A stretch of 64,000 bases of DNA. Source: Acuticoccus yangtzensis (GTDB lineage Bacteria; Pseudomonadota; Alphaproteobacteria; Rhizobiales; Amorphaceae). The first letter of the stretch is position 1. The number at the start of each line of letters is the position of its first letter. The DNA lies in contig NZ_MJUX01000001.1 of NCBI RefSeq assembly GCF_001927245.1, positions 1,054,001 through 1,118,000 on the forward strand, given 5' to 3'. The translations under genes were made by a program, and so were the position numbers. This document shows, piece after piece, positions 49,656-58,635 of this stretch. Below the pieces are notes generated by a model. It was not told the origin of the DNA and did not search any database. It saw only the letters and a program-made list of their open reading frames with translations.

Positions 49656-50167
49656 CACCCTCCTTCACCCGCCGCGTCCCGGACGGGGACACGGTGGCGC
49701 GCGCGGTGTGCGACACGTGTGGCTTCATCGCCTACGACAATCCCAAGATCGTCGCCGGCGCAGTGGTGCGCGTCGGCTCGCGCATCCTCCTGTGCAAACG
49801 CAACATCGAGCCTGCGCGAGGCCGCTGGACGCTTCCGGCGGGCTACCTCGAGAACGGTGAAACGCCCGAGGAAGGGGCGCGGCGCGAGGCCTACGAAGAG
49901 TCCACCGCGGCGATCAAGATCGACGGGCTGCTCGCGATCTACACGATCCGCAGATTGTCGCAGGTGCAGATCATCTACCGGGCACATTTGGACGATGGCG
50001 TGTTCGCGCCCGGCCCGGAGAGCCAGGCGGTTGCCTTATTCGAACCCGACGCGATCCCCTATGACGAGATCGCATTCTCCACCGTTCGCTGGGCTCTGGC
50101 CCATGAGCGGCAGCCGGGAGGGCCGTTCACCAACCCGGACAATGTGGAGCCGAGCGGACCGGAATAA
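49652..50167 (+). CDS. NUDIX hydrolase
   Basis: 171 residues, starting with a GTG that overlaps the ccmG stop. It has a short CDTCGF element and YDNPKIVAGAVV, then the full NUDIX box (GYLENGETPEEGARREAYEEST, in which the RE-x-x-EE core is intact). ADP-ribose- or NADH-pyrophosphatase-like activity is possible; the substrate is not determined. It is likely co-transcribed with the ccm genes. Confidence 0.92.
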   Translation: MTPSFTRRVPDGDTVARAVCDTCGFIAYDNPKIVAGAVVRVGSRILLCKRNIEPARGRWTLPAGYLENGETPEEGARREAYEESTAAIKIDGLLAIYTIRRLSQVQIIYRAHLDDGVFAPGPESQAVALFEPDAIPYDEIAFSTVRWALAHERQPGGPFTNPDNVEPSGPE

Positions 50168-50332
50168 GGCAAGATCACGATATCTCGTTCGCCCTGTCAC
50201 CTTGCGTTGATTGGAAAGCGCTGCCTTCGCAGTCTAAATATGCCCTGCGGCGTGTGTTGCACGATGCGGCCATGATCAACGTCCGCGGTCCGGTGCCCGA
50301 TGGCGCTTTACTGCGGACTATGGAGCGATTTT

Positions 50333-51136
50333 ATGCACCGATTGTCTCATGCCGCCCGAGCCGGACTTGGGTTGCTGTTCGGCATTGCGGCGTTGGCGAG
50401 CGGACCTGCAGCGGCCGACCAAGCGAAACCTAAAGCTGTTTTGGAATTGTTCACCAGCCAGGGCTGCTCGTCCTGCCCCGCGGCGGACAAACTGCTCGCC
50501 CGCTATGTGGAGCGCGAGGGCGTTCTGGCCATCACCCTGCCGGTCAAGCTGTGGGACTATCTCGGCTGGGCCGACACGCTGGCGACGGAGATCAACACCA
50601 AGCGGCAGATGGCCTATTCCGTCGCCCGCGGCGACCGCGACGTCTACACCCCACAGCTTGTCGTCAACGGAACCGAGGCAATGCTGGGGAGCGACGAAGC
50701 GGCCATCGATTCGGCGCTGAAGCGGACCGCCCTGCCGCTGCCGATCGACCTCGAACTGCGCAGCGGCGTTCTCTCCATCCGCGTCGGCGAGAGCGATGTC
50801 GATGTCGCCAACGCCACCATCTGGCTCCTCGTGGTGGACGAGAAGGTGTCCGTTCCCGTCGACGCGGGCGAGAACCGCGGCCGCAAGCTCAGCTACTATA
50901 ATGTCGTGCGGGACATGCGCCCGGTGGGCATCTGGAAGGGGATGCCCCTGTCGCTCGAGCTGCCGCTGTCGGATATCGAGAAGCAGGCCACCACCGGCAG
51001 TGTGGTGATCGCTCAGGTCGACACCTTCCGCGGGCCGGGGCGCATCATCGGCGCCGCGAAGATCGACGAGCTGTTTCCGGCCCGCACCGTCGGCAGTGTC
51101 GGCGGCACCTTCTCCTTCACACAAGGGCTGCGCTGA
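50333..51136 (+). CDS. exported DUF1223 thioredoxin-like protein
   Basis: 267 residues with a Sec signal peptide (HAARAGLGLLFGIAALASGPAAA). The DUF1223 domain follows: AVLELFTSQGCSSCPAADKLLARY with a CSSC redox motif, LWDYLGWADTLA and YTPQLVVNG. GGAG lies ~9 bases before the ATG at 50333. It has its own upstream region of 165 bases. Periplasmic redox role inferred. Confidence 0.92.
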   Translation: MHRLSHAARAGLGLLFGIAALASGPAAADQAKPKAVLELFTSQGCSSCPAADKLLARYVEREGVLAITLPVKLWDYLGWADTLATEINTKRQMAYSVARGDRDVYTPQLVVNGTEAMLGSDEAAIDSALKRTALPLPIDLELRSGVLSIRVGESDVDVANATIWLLVVDEKVSVPVDAGENRGRKLSYYNVVRDMRPVGIWKGMPLSLELPLSDIEKQATTGSVVIAQVDTFRGPGRIIGAAKIDELFPARTVGSVGGTFSFTQGLR

Positions 51137-51180
51137 AGCGCGAGGGCGTCGAGGCCCGCGGTGCGGACGGCTCGTCCGTT

Positions 51181-51612
51181 TCAGGCGGTGCGGCCGCCGA
51201 ACGCCGCGTAGCCGACGCCCAGAACGGCGCCATAGACGAGGTTCAGCCCGGCCAGCATGCCCATCACGCGCCCATCGAGGTCGGTCATGAAGAGTTCGTG
51301 GCCGACGAGCGGGGCGAAGACGACCATCATCACCAGCCAGGTGAGGATGCCGAAGCTGATCCCCTCCACAAGGCCGTTGCCCGGCAGGATCGGCTGGATG
51401 AGCGCGAAAATCACGCCGTAGACCAAAATGCCCAGGATGACGTGGGAGGCCCACACGCCTTCGGTGCCGGACGGCATGCCGATGCGGGTGTTGAAGCTGG
51501 AAATGTCCGCCAGGAGAGGCACTTGAGGCAGGTCGAGCGCCTGTCCGTTCATGAAGATCAGCGCGGATGCGACCGCCGTCGCGATCAACGCGGCAAAGAT
51601 TGCGCGTGCCAT
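51181..51612 (-). CDS. four-helix membrane protein of unknown function
   Basis: 143 residues with four hydrophobic segments (about 4-22, 50-70, 82-102 and 118-138). The pattern (EGVWASHVILGILVYGVIFAL, GISFGILTWLVMMVVFAPLVG) is seen in small uncharacterised alphaproteobacterial membrane proteins. The ATG at 51612 has GGGGAG 8 bases upstream, which decides against the longer frame. Role unknown. Confidence 0.82.
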   Translation of the reverse strand: MARAIFAALIATAVASALIFMNGQALDLPQVPLLADISSFNTRIGMPSGTEGVWASHVILGILVYGVIFALIQPILPGNGLVEGISFGILTWLVMMVVFAPLVGHELFMTDLDGRVMGMLAGLNLVYGAVLGVGYAAFGGRTA

Positions 51613-51798
51613 CAGCTTAACTCCCCGCAGGATTCGCGTCGTCCGCAACGCTGATCGCCCAAGGGGCGCCCATTGTCCAGCGACGGCCGAGGGTGTCAGA
51701 GTGGAAAGGTTGCATAAATCGCCTCTCTGACGTCATACACAGATGTCGTCGGTTTCAGGCACCGGCACTGGGCTGCTGAGCGGGAAGATTGAGACACT

Positions 51799-52530
51799 GT
51801 GGTCGATAGTTGCCTCGTTGCAAAGTTGGGCCGGTACGCCGCGCTCTCCGAACACGACAAGCAGCTCCTCGTGGCGCTTGAACGTGACGAGAGGGAGTAC
51901 AAGAAGGACGAGGTGGTCACCCAGAGCGGCCACCGGATCAACGAACTCTATGTCCTGAAATCGGGCTGGCTGACGTCCTATTCGCTGCTGGACGACGGCC
52001 GCCGCCAACTCCTGCGGCTGTTTTATCCGGGCGATATCGTCGACCTGGCCGAGATTGCTCTCGTGCGTGCGCGGCATGACGTGAAGTGCCTGACACCGGC
52101 GGTGCTGTGCCCCTTCCCCAAGTCGGGGCTGGAGCCGCTCTTCGCCCAGTCGCCGCGCCTCACCGCGCTCCTCTTTTCGATGACGGTGCGCGAGAATTCC
52201 ACGCTTTTGGACCGGATCCGCGCCGTCGGCCGGTTCAGTGCCTACGAGCGCGTCTGCTATCTGCTCCTGGAGATCGGCTACCGGCTCAACGCGATCGACG
52301 ACGCCAAGGAGGACGGCGGCTTCCGCCTGCCGCTGACGCAGAGCGATATCGCCGATCTTCTCGGCCTCACCAACGTCTACGTGTCGAAGACGATGTCGCG
52401 CATCGAGCAGGACGGGCTCATTCGGCGCGACGGCAACCGGGTGCGCATTCTCGACCACGCCCGCATGGTGGAGCTGTGTGATTTCAACGGCGAGCCGCTG
52501 ATCGACACGAGCTGGTTCCCGGTCCTCTAG
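51799..52530 (+). CDS. Crp/Fnr-family transcriptional regulator
   Basis: 243 residues from a GTG: an effector domain (residues ~10-120), dimer helix and a winged helix-turn-helix (LTQSDIADLLGLTNVYVSKTMSRIEQDGLI). The cassette that binds cAMP is poorly conserved (PGDIVDLAEIAL, no R-x-A after it) and the Cys cluster of Fnr is lacking, so the signal is unclear. The CrtX-like gene begins within about 20 bases, so it may regulate carotenoid glycosylation or the nearby crt genes. Confidence 0.92.
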   Translation: MVDSCLVAKLGRYAALSEHDKQLLVALERDEREYKKDEVVTQSGHRINELYVLKSGWLTSYSLLDDGRRQLLRLFYPGDIVDLAEIALVRARHDVKCLTPAVLCPFPKSGLEPLFAQSPRLTALLFSMTVRENSTLLDRIRAVGRFSAYERVCYLLLEIGYRLNAIDDAKEDGGFRLPLTQSDIADLLGLTNVYVSKTMSRIEQDGLIRRDGNRVRILDHARMVELCDFNGEPLIDTSWFPVL

Positions 52531-52546
52531 GCGGGGCGTGACGGCG

Positions 52547-53797
52547 ATGAAGGTCGTCTTCGCCAGCCACGGATCGCTCGGCGATCTGGTGCCGTTTTTG
52601 GAAATCGGCAAGGTGCTGCGCGCACGCGGTCATACGGCGCTGGTGGCGACCCATTCCGCCCACCGCGGCGCCGTGGAGGGGGCGGGTCTCCTCTTCGCGC
52701 CGATGCGCCCGGACAGGCCGCACGACCCCGCCTTCCACCGCCGCTTCATGAATCCGCTGCGTGGTCCCGCCTTCGTTTATCGTAACTTTCTCGTCCCGGC
52801 GATCAGGGAGAGCGACCGGGATCTGACCGCGGCGACGGAGGGTGCCGACATTCTCGTCAGCGTCACCTTGGCGCTGGCGGCGCCGCTCGTCGCCGCGCGG
52901 CGGGGGCTGCCGTGGCTCTCGGCGGCGTTTCAGCCGGCGATGCTCTACAGCGCCATCGACCCGCCGAAGCTTGCCATGTTGCCGCTGGTGAGGGGCTGGG
53001 CGGACTATAATCGCCGGGTGCTCGCCTATGCCGAAAAGGGCGTTGAGGCGTGGGCGCGGCCCCTCGCCGCCTACCGCGCGGCAGAGGGTCTCGGCGACTA
53101 TGCCGCCCACCCCGCCTTTCGCGGCCAGCACTCGCCCGAGGGCGTGTTGGCGCTCTATTCGCCGCTGTTCGGCACCGTGCCGGCGGACGCGCCCGCGGGG
53201 ACGGTGCAGACCGGCCAAGTCCTCCAGAGCACTCCCGCGGGCGAGAGGCTCGCCCCTTCCCTTTCAGCCTTCCTCGCGGACGGGCCGCCGCCGGTGGTCT
53301 TCACCCTCGGCTCGGCCTCGGCGCATGTGGCGCGGCGCTTCTTCGCGGCGAGCGCTGCGGCGGCGGCGCGGCTCGGCGTGCGGGCGCTGCTCCTTGTGGG
53401 GCGCGCCGAGAACGCCGCCGGGCTGCCGCAGCGTGACGGGCTGATGGTGGCCGAGACGGCGCCCTATCAGGCGGTGTTCCCGCAGGCGGCGGCGGTGGTG
53501 CACCAGGGCGGCATCGGCACCATCGCGCTCGCCATGGCGGCGGGCGCGCCGATGGTGTGCGTCCCCTTCGCCCACGACCAGCCGGACAATGCGGCGCGCG
53601 CGGTGCGGGCGGGTGTCGCGCGGATCGTGCCGCGCTGGCGCTATGGCGTCTCCGCCGCGCCCGCCCTCGCCGACGTTCTGGCCGACGAGGCGATGCGGGA
53701 GGCCGCCCGCTCCGCCGCACGCACGATCACCGCCGAGCGGGGCGCCGAGCGCGCGGCGGACGTGATCCTCGCCCACGCCGCCGCGCGCCTCAGCTAG
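52547..53797 (+). CDS. crtX: GT1-family glycosyltransferase, possible zeaxanthin/carotenoid glucosyltransferase
   Basis: 416-residue UDP-sugar transferase of GT1. It starts MKVVFASHGSLGDLVPFL and has the donor signature VVHQGGIGTIALAMAAGAPMVCVPFAHDQPDNAARA. Its 3' end faces crtY: the two stop codons share a CTAG. Place next to crtY-crtW-crtZ suggests it glycosylates hydroxylated carotenoids, as CrtX does, but other GT1 acceptors are possible. ATG 52547 is chosen over GTG 52538 as it starts the fold. Confidence 0.65.
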   Translation: MKVVFASHGSLGDLVPFLEIGKVLRARGHTALVATHSAHRGAVEGAGLLFAPMRPDRPHDPAFHRRFMNPLRGPAFVYRNFLVPAIRESDRDLTAATEGADILVSVTLALAAPLVAARRGLPWLSAAFQPAMLYSAIDPPKLAMLPLVRGWADYNRRVLAYAEKGVEAWARPLAAYRAAEGLGDYAAHPAFRGQHSPEGVLALYSPLFGTVPADAPAGTVQTGQVLQSTPAGERLAPSLSAFLADGPPPVVFTLGSASAHVARRFFAASAAAAARLGVRALLLVGRAENAAGLPQRDGLMVAETAPYQAVFPQAAAVVHQGGIGTIALAMAAGAPMVCVPFAHDQPDNAARAVRAGVARIVPRWRYGVSAAPALADVLADEAMREAARSAARTITAERGAERAADVILAHAAARLS

Positions 53798-54951
53798 CGC
53801 GCGGCGCTTTCGCTAAGCACCTTCAGCGCCCCGGCGATCGGCACGGGTGGCTTGCCGGCGAGGAGGTGCATCCGGTCGAGCGCGGTCAGTCGTCCGGCAT
53901 AAAACCGCTCGATGAGGGGCTGCGGCAGGCGGTGGAAGCGGGCGAGGATGGTGTGGCGATCCTCCGGCCGGCCCGCCAGGAAGAGCATGCGGTTCAGCAG
54001 TCTCTCGAAGCGCGTGGCGGCGAAGTGCTCGGCGACGATGGCGCCCATTTCCGCCCTCAGCGCGGCGCTTGTCACCGGCCCGGGCCGATGCGCGAGACGA
54101 AGTGCCGCACGCACCGCGAAGGGCAGCGAATAGCTCGTCACCGGGTGGAAGAGCCCGGCTCTGAGGCCCGCGGGAACGGGACCGTCCGGCGGCGCGGCGG
54201 CGGCCCAAAGAGCCGCGTGGTCGCCCGCCAGCACCAGCGGTAGCGAGCCCTGCTCCTCCTCCGCGGTCTCGGCGATGGACCAGCCGCGGGCGGCGGCATA
54301 GAGAGCGATGCGCTCCCTCAGCACCTCCCGCGGCACGGCGGGGCTTTCGGTATAATAGGTGTCCTCGATCAACAGCGTGTCGGCGCTGAAGGGGAGCAGA
54401 TAGACGAAGCGGTAGGCCCCGTGCTGGGCGACGGTGGCGTCCATGATCGTCGGCCGGGTGAGACCGTGCGGGGCGGTCAGGCGCACGGTCTGGCCGAGAA
54501 AGGTCTGGTAGCGCAAGGCGAGGCCGGGGAGCGCGGTGGGACCGCGCGCGTCGACCACCGCGTCGGCGCCGAGGCGCGTTCCGTCCTCCAGCGTGGCGCC
54601 CGCCGCGTCGAGGCTCTGCACCCGGGTGCCGAGGCGCACGCGGTCCCCCAGCCGGGCGCGGGCGGCGCGGTCGAGGCTCGCCGAGGTGATCGAGCGGTAA
54701 GGCGTCGACAGGGTGCGGGTCAGCCCCTGGAAGGCGACGTCGTAACCGCTCCAGCGGTGGGCGACGAGCGGATCGGTGAGGTCCGTCCCTGCGGCATCGA
54801 GATCGGTCGCGTAAAAGCTCCAGGTGTGGCGTCCGCCCAGATGGGGCCCCGCCTCCAGCAGCGTCACGTCGACATCGGCCCGCGCGGCGAAGGCGAGAGC
54901 GGTCAGCGTGCCCGCGAGCCCGCCCCCTGCGATGATCAGTCTATGCCTCAT
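53794..54951 (-). CDS. crtY: lycopene beta-cyclase
   Basis: Flavoprotein making beta-carotene from lycopene, 385 residues. N-terminal IIAGGGLAGTLTALAFA dinucleotide motif, then ADAVVDARGP and TFLGQTVRL, LPFSADTLLIEDTYY and FHPVTSYSLPFAVRAA, all hallmarks of the CrtY type. Starts at the ATG at 54951 (a 5-residue longer form is possible). Divergent from crtW with 64 bases between, convergent with the crtX-like gene. Confidence 0.95.
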   Translation of the reverse strand: MRHRLIIAGGGLAGTLTALAFAARADVDVTLLEAGPHLGGRHTWSFYATDLDAAGTDLTDPLVAHRWSGYDVAFQGLTRTLSTPYRSITSASLDRAARARLGDRVRLGTRVQSLDAAGATLEDGTRLGADAVVDARGPTALPGLALRYQTFLGQTVRLTAPHGLTRPTIMDATVAQHGAYRFVYLLPFSADTLLIEDTYYTESPAVPREVLRERIALYAAARGWSIAETAEEEQGSLPLVLAGDHAALWAAAAPPDGPVPAGLRAGLFHPVTSYSLPFAVRAALRLAHRPGPVTSAALRAEMGAIVAEHFAATRFERLLNRMLFLAGRPEDRHTILARFHRLPQPLIERFYAGRLTALDRMHLLAGKPPVPIAGALKVLSESAAR

Positions 54952-55015
54952 CCCCTCGCCATGCACCGGCAGGTCCGCTATCTCAAGGTCCGTCTTTCAG
55001 CCGCCGGACGGATCC

Positions 55016-55786
55016 ATGACAGCACAGCGCCAGCGCCTTATCGACACTGCGACCGGCATCGGCCTGGCGCTCTGCGTGATCGGGGCGTGGCTCGCGGTGC
55101 ACATCACGGCGATCTTCGCGGTGGGCTGGTCCCGGACGCCGCTCGTCGTCGCGCTGGCGGTGATCGCGGTGCAGACGTGGCTCTCGGTCGGGCTCTTCAT
55201 CATCGCTCACGACTGCATGCACGGCTCTCTGGCGCCGGGGCGGCCGGCCGTCAACCGCTGGTTCGGCCGGGTCGCCCTCGCCCTCTACGCGGCCTTCTCG
55301 TACGATCGGCTGCTGCCGAAACATCACCGTCACCACAAGCGGCCCGGAACGGCGGACGATCCCGACTTCTGTCCCGACGCGCCGACCGCCTTCCTGCCCT
55401 GGTTCATCCGCTTCTTCCTGAACTATTATGGCTGGCGCGAGTTCGCCGCGATGTCCGTCGCGGTGGCGGTCTATATGGCGCTCACCGGCGCGGCGTTCGG
55501 CCCCTTCCTCGCCTTCTACGCGCTGCCGGCGATCCTGTCGGCGGTGCAGCTCTTCTATTTCGGCACCTACAGGCCCCACCGGGTGGACGAGGACGACCCC
55601 TTCCACGACCGCCACAATGCCCGCACGGACGGCTTTCCGGTGTGGCTGTCGCTGCTGACGTGCTTCCATTTCGGCTATCACCACGAGCACCACGTAACGC
55701 CGGGCGTGCCCTGGTGGCGCCTGCCGCAGGCGCACCGGGCCGCGACCCGGGGCGACACGGGCGGTGCGGGGCTGGCGGCGCGGTGA
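55016..55786 (+). CDS. crtW: beta-carotene ketolase CrtW
   Basis: Membrane di-iron oxygenase that adds 4-keto groups to beta-carotene or zeaxanthin. 256 residues with the three His clusters: FIIAHDCMHGS, KHHRHHKRPGTADDPDF and FGYHHEHH, plus FGTYRPHR. Several membrane helices. Its stop overlaps the crtZ start by one base (TGATG). Together with CrtZ it would give canthaxanthin/astaxanthin-type pigments. Confidence 0.96.
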   Translation: MTAQRQRLIDTATGIGLALCVIGAWLAVHITAIFAVGWSRTPLVVALAVIAVQTWLSVGLFIIAHDCMHGSLAPGRPAVNRWFGRVALALYAAFSYDRLLPKHHRHHKRPGTADDPDFCPDAPTAFLPWFIRFFLNYYGWREFAAMSVAVAVYMALTGAAFGPFLAFYALPAILSAVQLFYFGTYRPHRVDEDDPFHDRHNARTDGFPVWLSLLTCFHFGYHHEHHVTPGVPWWRLPQAHRAATRGDTGGAGLAAR

Positions 55787-56361
55787 TGGTCTACGTGGTC
55801 AACACGCTCATCGTCCTCGTCACCGTGGTGGCGATGGAGGGGTTCGCCACCGTGGTGCACCGCTATTTGATGCACGGGTCGCTCGGCTGGGGCTGGCACC
55901 GCTCCCACCACGAGGAGACCGAGGGACTGTTCGAGCGGAACGACCTTTATGCGGTGGTGTTCACCGTGCTGTCGGGCGCGTTGATCACCTTCGGCATCGC
56001 CGGGGTGTGGCCTCTGCGGCAGGTCGGCATCGGGTTGATGGTCTACGGGATCCTCTATTTCATCGTCCACGACGGGCTGGTGCATCAGCGCTGGCCGTTC
56101 CGCGTGACGCCCAAGCGCGGCTACCTGAAGCGCCTGGTGCAGGCGCACAAGATGCACCACGCGGTGGACGGGCGGGACGGGTGCGTGTCCTTCGGCTTCC
56201 TCTACGCCCCGCCGGTGACCGCGCTGAAGCGGCGGCTGGCGGGAACGGGTGCGCTCGCGGGACGGCGCGGGACCGCCGCCGGGCCCCGCCGCAGCCCCTT
56301 CGACGGCGGCGAGCTGAGCCGAGGGCGGGGCGCGGAACTGGGCGGCAAACTGCAGGATTGA
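55786..56361 (+). CDS. crtZ: beta-carotene hydroxylase CrtZ
   Basis: Di-iron 3-hydroxylase of the fatty-acid hydroxylase superfamily, 191 residues. His motifs: HRYLMHG, HRSHHEE, HDGLVHQRWP and HKMHHAVDGRDGCVSFGFL, which are diagnostic for CrtZ. Four hydrophobic segments. The last ~30 residues are Gly/Arg-rich. Coupled to crtW; the run ends ~130 bases before sucD. Confidence 0.96.
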   Translation: MVYVVNTLIVLVTVVAMEGFATVVHRYLMHGSLGWGWHRSHHEETEGLFERNDLYAVVFTVLSGALITFGIAGVWPLRQVGIGLMVYGILYFIVHDGLVHQRWPFRVTPKRGYLKRLVQAHKMHHAVDGRDGCVSFGFLYAPPVTALKRRLAGTGALAGRRGTAAGPRRSPFDGGELSRGRGAELGGKLQD

Positions 56362-56490
56362 CCCGCTCTGCGCGCTTTTCACGCGCCGGGCGGCCTATTC
56401 GGGCACCTAAGTGGTTGCAGCCGGCCCCCCTCTGGTCTAGCGAACAGACGCGTTTCAACGCCCTGCCGGAATCCGGAGACCACTGACCTT

Positions 56491-57393
56491 ATGTCCATCC
56501 TCGTCGACAAGAACACCAAAGTCATCGTGCAGGGCCTGACCGGCAAGACCGGCTCGTTCCATACCAACCAGGCGCTCGCCTACCACGGCACGCAGATGGT
56601 GGCTGGCGTGCACCCCAAGAAGGGCGGCGAGACGTGGACGGCCGAAAGCGGCCAGGAATTGCCGATCTATGCGACCGCGGGCGACGCGAAGGAGGCGACC
56701 GGCGCCAACGCTTCGGTGATCTACGTGCCGCCCGCAGGGGCCGGCGCTGCGATCATGGAAGCGATCGAGGCGGAGATCCCGCTCATCATCTGCATCACCG
56801 AGGGTATCCCCGTGATGGACATGGTGAAGGTGAAGGCCGCGCTGGACCGCTCGTCCTCGCGCCTGATCGGCCCCAACTGCCCCGGCGTCCTGACGCCGAA
56901 CGAGTGCAAGATCGGCATCATGCCGGGCTCCATCTTCCGTGACGGTTCGGTCGGCATCGTGTCGCGCTCGGGCACGTTGACCTACGAGGCAGTGTTCCAG
57001 ACCTCGGCCGAGGGCCTCGGCCAGACCACCGCTGTCGGCATCGGCGGCGACCCGGTGAAGGGCACCGAGTTCATCGACATGCTGGAGATGTTCCTCGCCG
57101 ACGACGAGACGAAGTCGATCATCATGATCGGCGAGATCGGCGGCTCGGCCGAAGAGGACGCGGCCCAGTTCATCGCCGACGAAGCGAAGAAGGGCCGCAA
57201 GAAGCCGATGGCGGGCTTCATCGCCGGCCGCACGGCGCCTCCGGGCCGCACCATGGGCCACGCCGGCGCGGTGATCTCCGGCGGCAAGGGCGGTGCCGAG
57301 GACAAGATCGCGGCGATGGAAGCGGCGGGCATCAAGGTCTCCCCCTCCCCCGCCCAGCTCGGCAAGACGCTGGTCGAGGTGCTGAAGGGCTAA
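56491..57393 (+). CDS. sucD: succinyl-CoA synthetase alpha subunit
   Basis: Alpha chain of succinate-CoA ligase, 300 residues: [18 protein letters not shown] at the start, CoA-binding IVGxxPKKGG-type region ([10 protein letters not shown]), [19 protein letters not shown] and the phosphorylated His in GHAGAVIS. It begins the downstream half of the TCA gene group (sucD, DUF1810, sucA, sucB). Its usual partner sucC is at 36100-37293, so it needs its own promoter; the ~130 bases upstream of it are the only place available. Confidence 0.98.
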   Translation: MSILVDKNTKVIVQGLTGKTGSFHTNQALAYHGTQMVAGVHPKKGGETWTAESGQELPIYATAGDAKEATGANASVIYVPPAGAGAAIMEAIEAEIPLIICITEGIPVMDMVKVKAALDRSSSRLIGPNCPGVLTPNECKIGIMPGSIFRDGSVGIVSRSGTLTYEAVFQTSAEGLGQTTAVGIGGDPVKGTEFIDMLEMFLADDETKSIIMIGEIGGSAEEDAAQFIADEAKKGRKKPMAGFIAGRTAPPGRTMGHAGAVISGGKGGAEDKIAAMEAAGIKVSPSPAQLGKTLVEVLKG

Positions 57394-57418
57394 GCCCTCC
57401 CCGCACACACCGTCTTCA

Positions 57419-57454
57419 AATGCCGGCCGCCTTCGAGGTGTGGCCGGCATTTTT
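57419..57454 (+). terminator. rho-independent terminator of sucD
   Basis: Arms ATGCCGGCC (57420-57428) and GGCCGGCAT (57442-57450) are perfectly complementary around a 13-base loop, followed by TTTTC. Confidence 0.85.
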
Positions 57455-57624
57455 CGTTTGGCCCCGTGCAGCCGGATCCGGCGGCGGCTTCGCGGGGGGC
57501 GCGTGCCCATTTGCCCGTCCGGTCAGTCTGGCCATATTTCGGCCATTCGCGCTATCGTGCGCGCCCCACGCGAACAGCCCGCCACAGAGCGGGCAACGGC
57601 GCATGGGGAGGAGGAGACTTTTCC

Positions 57625-58542
57625 ATGTCGAAAGACGAACCGCCGATGCGCCCCGCATCGGCGCCCGCGGTGCTGGCGACCCCTACGGACACGCCCGCCG
57701 CCCGCCGACCCCTGCGCAGCCCCGGCGACGCAGGCCATCCAACGGACCCCCGCGCAAGAAGCCGCGTTCGCGACGACGAAACGGCGGATGGTGATACGCA
57801 AGACACCCGTCCCCGCCGCACGCGTCGACGGCTTGTGCGGCGTGATCGCGAGTGGGACGACGGCGAGAGCCCGGAGTGGGATCCGGCCGAGCGGGACAGG
57901 CCGGATCGGGACGAAGACGACGACGAAGCGGCCCACGCCGCAGCGCGCCGCCGGTCGCGCCGCCGGCCGATGGCGCGGCAGACGGCGGCGCCGGTCCCTG
58001 CGATGCCGATCGTCTACAACCTGGACCGTTTTCTCACCGCCCAGGCGCGCGATTTCACCACCGCGATCGCCGAGCTGAAGTCCGGCTACAAGGCGACGCA
58101 CTGGATCTGGTACGTGTTCCCGCAGCTCGCCGTCCTGGGCCGGTCGGCCACGGCGAAGCTCTACGGCATCGCCTCGCGCGAGGAGGCGGCCGCCTATATG
58201 GCGCACCCGGTGCTGGGCCCGCGTCTCGTCGAAGCGGCGGCCGCGGCGCTTTCCTCGGGTGTGACCGATCCGCACGCCCTGTTCGGCACCCCGGACGACC
58301 TCAAGGTACGCTCCAGCCTCACCCTTTTCCTCGACGTCGCCCCGGGAGAGGCGGTCCTTCAGAGAGCCCTCGACATCTTCTACGGCGGCGAAAAAGACCC
58401 GCTGACCCTGGTCGAGCTGGAGGGTCCCGACGAGGATGAAGATGACGCCGATTGGGACACGCTCAAAGATGAGGCTGACACGCCTGAAGATCAGGCGTCC
58501 GAGGCCGATTGGGCAGAATCTCGCGGCAAAGCACGGACGTGA
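57625..58542 (+). CDS. DUF1810 protein with long charged, probably disordered N-terminus
   Basis: 305 residues; GGAGGAGGAG lies upstream of the ATG at 57625. The first ~130 residues are Pro/Arg/Asp-rich and low in complexity (DREWDDG, RDEDDDEAA, RRRSRRRP). A DUF1810 domain follows (~135-270): FLTAQARDFTTAIAELKSGYK, HWIWYVFPQLAVLGRS, HPVLGPRLVEAA. The acidic tail has DEDEDDADWD. Function unknown; DUF1810 proteins are small cytoplasmic proteins usually ~140-150 residues, so this one is twice as long. It interrupts sucD-sucA. Confidence 0.85.
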   Translation: MSKDEPPMRPASAPAVLATPTDTPAARRPLRSPGDAGHPTDPRARSRVRDDETADGDTQDTRPRRTRRRLVRRDREWDDGESPEWDPAERDRPDRDEDDDEAAHAAARRRSRRRPMARQTAAPVPAMPIVYNLDRFLTAQARDFTTAIAELKSGYKATHWIWYVFPQLAVLGRSATAKLYGIASREEAAAYMAHPVLGPRLVEAAAAALSSGVTDPHALFGTPDDLKVRSSLTLFLDVAPGEAVLQRALDIFYGGEKDPLTLVELEGPDEDEDDADWDTLKDEADTPEDQASEADWAESRGKART

Positions 58543-58635
58543 CTTGACTGTGGCTGCGCAACGGCGCGTAGACGCTTCAGATTCTGTCCCGGAGTCCCTA
58601 TGCTAGAGGGGCTTCAAAACTCACGGACCCCTGCC

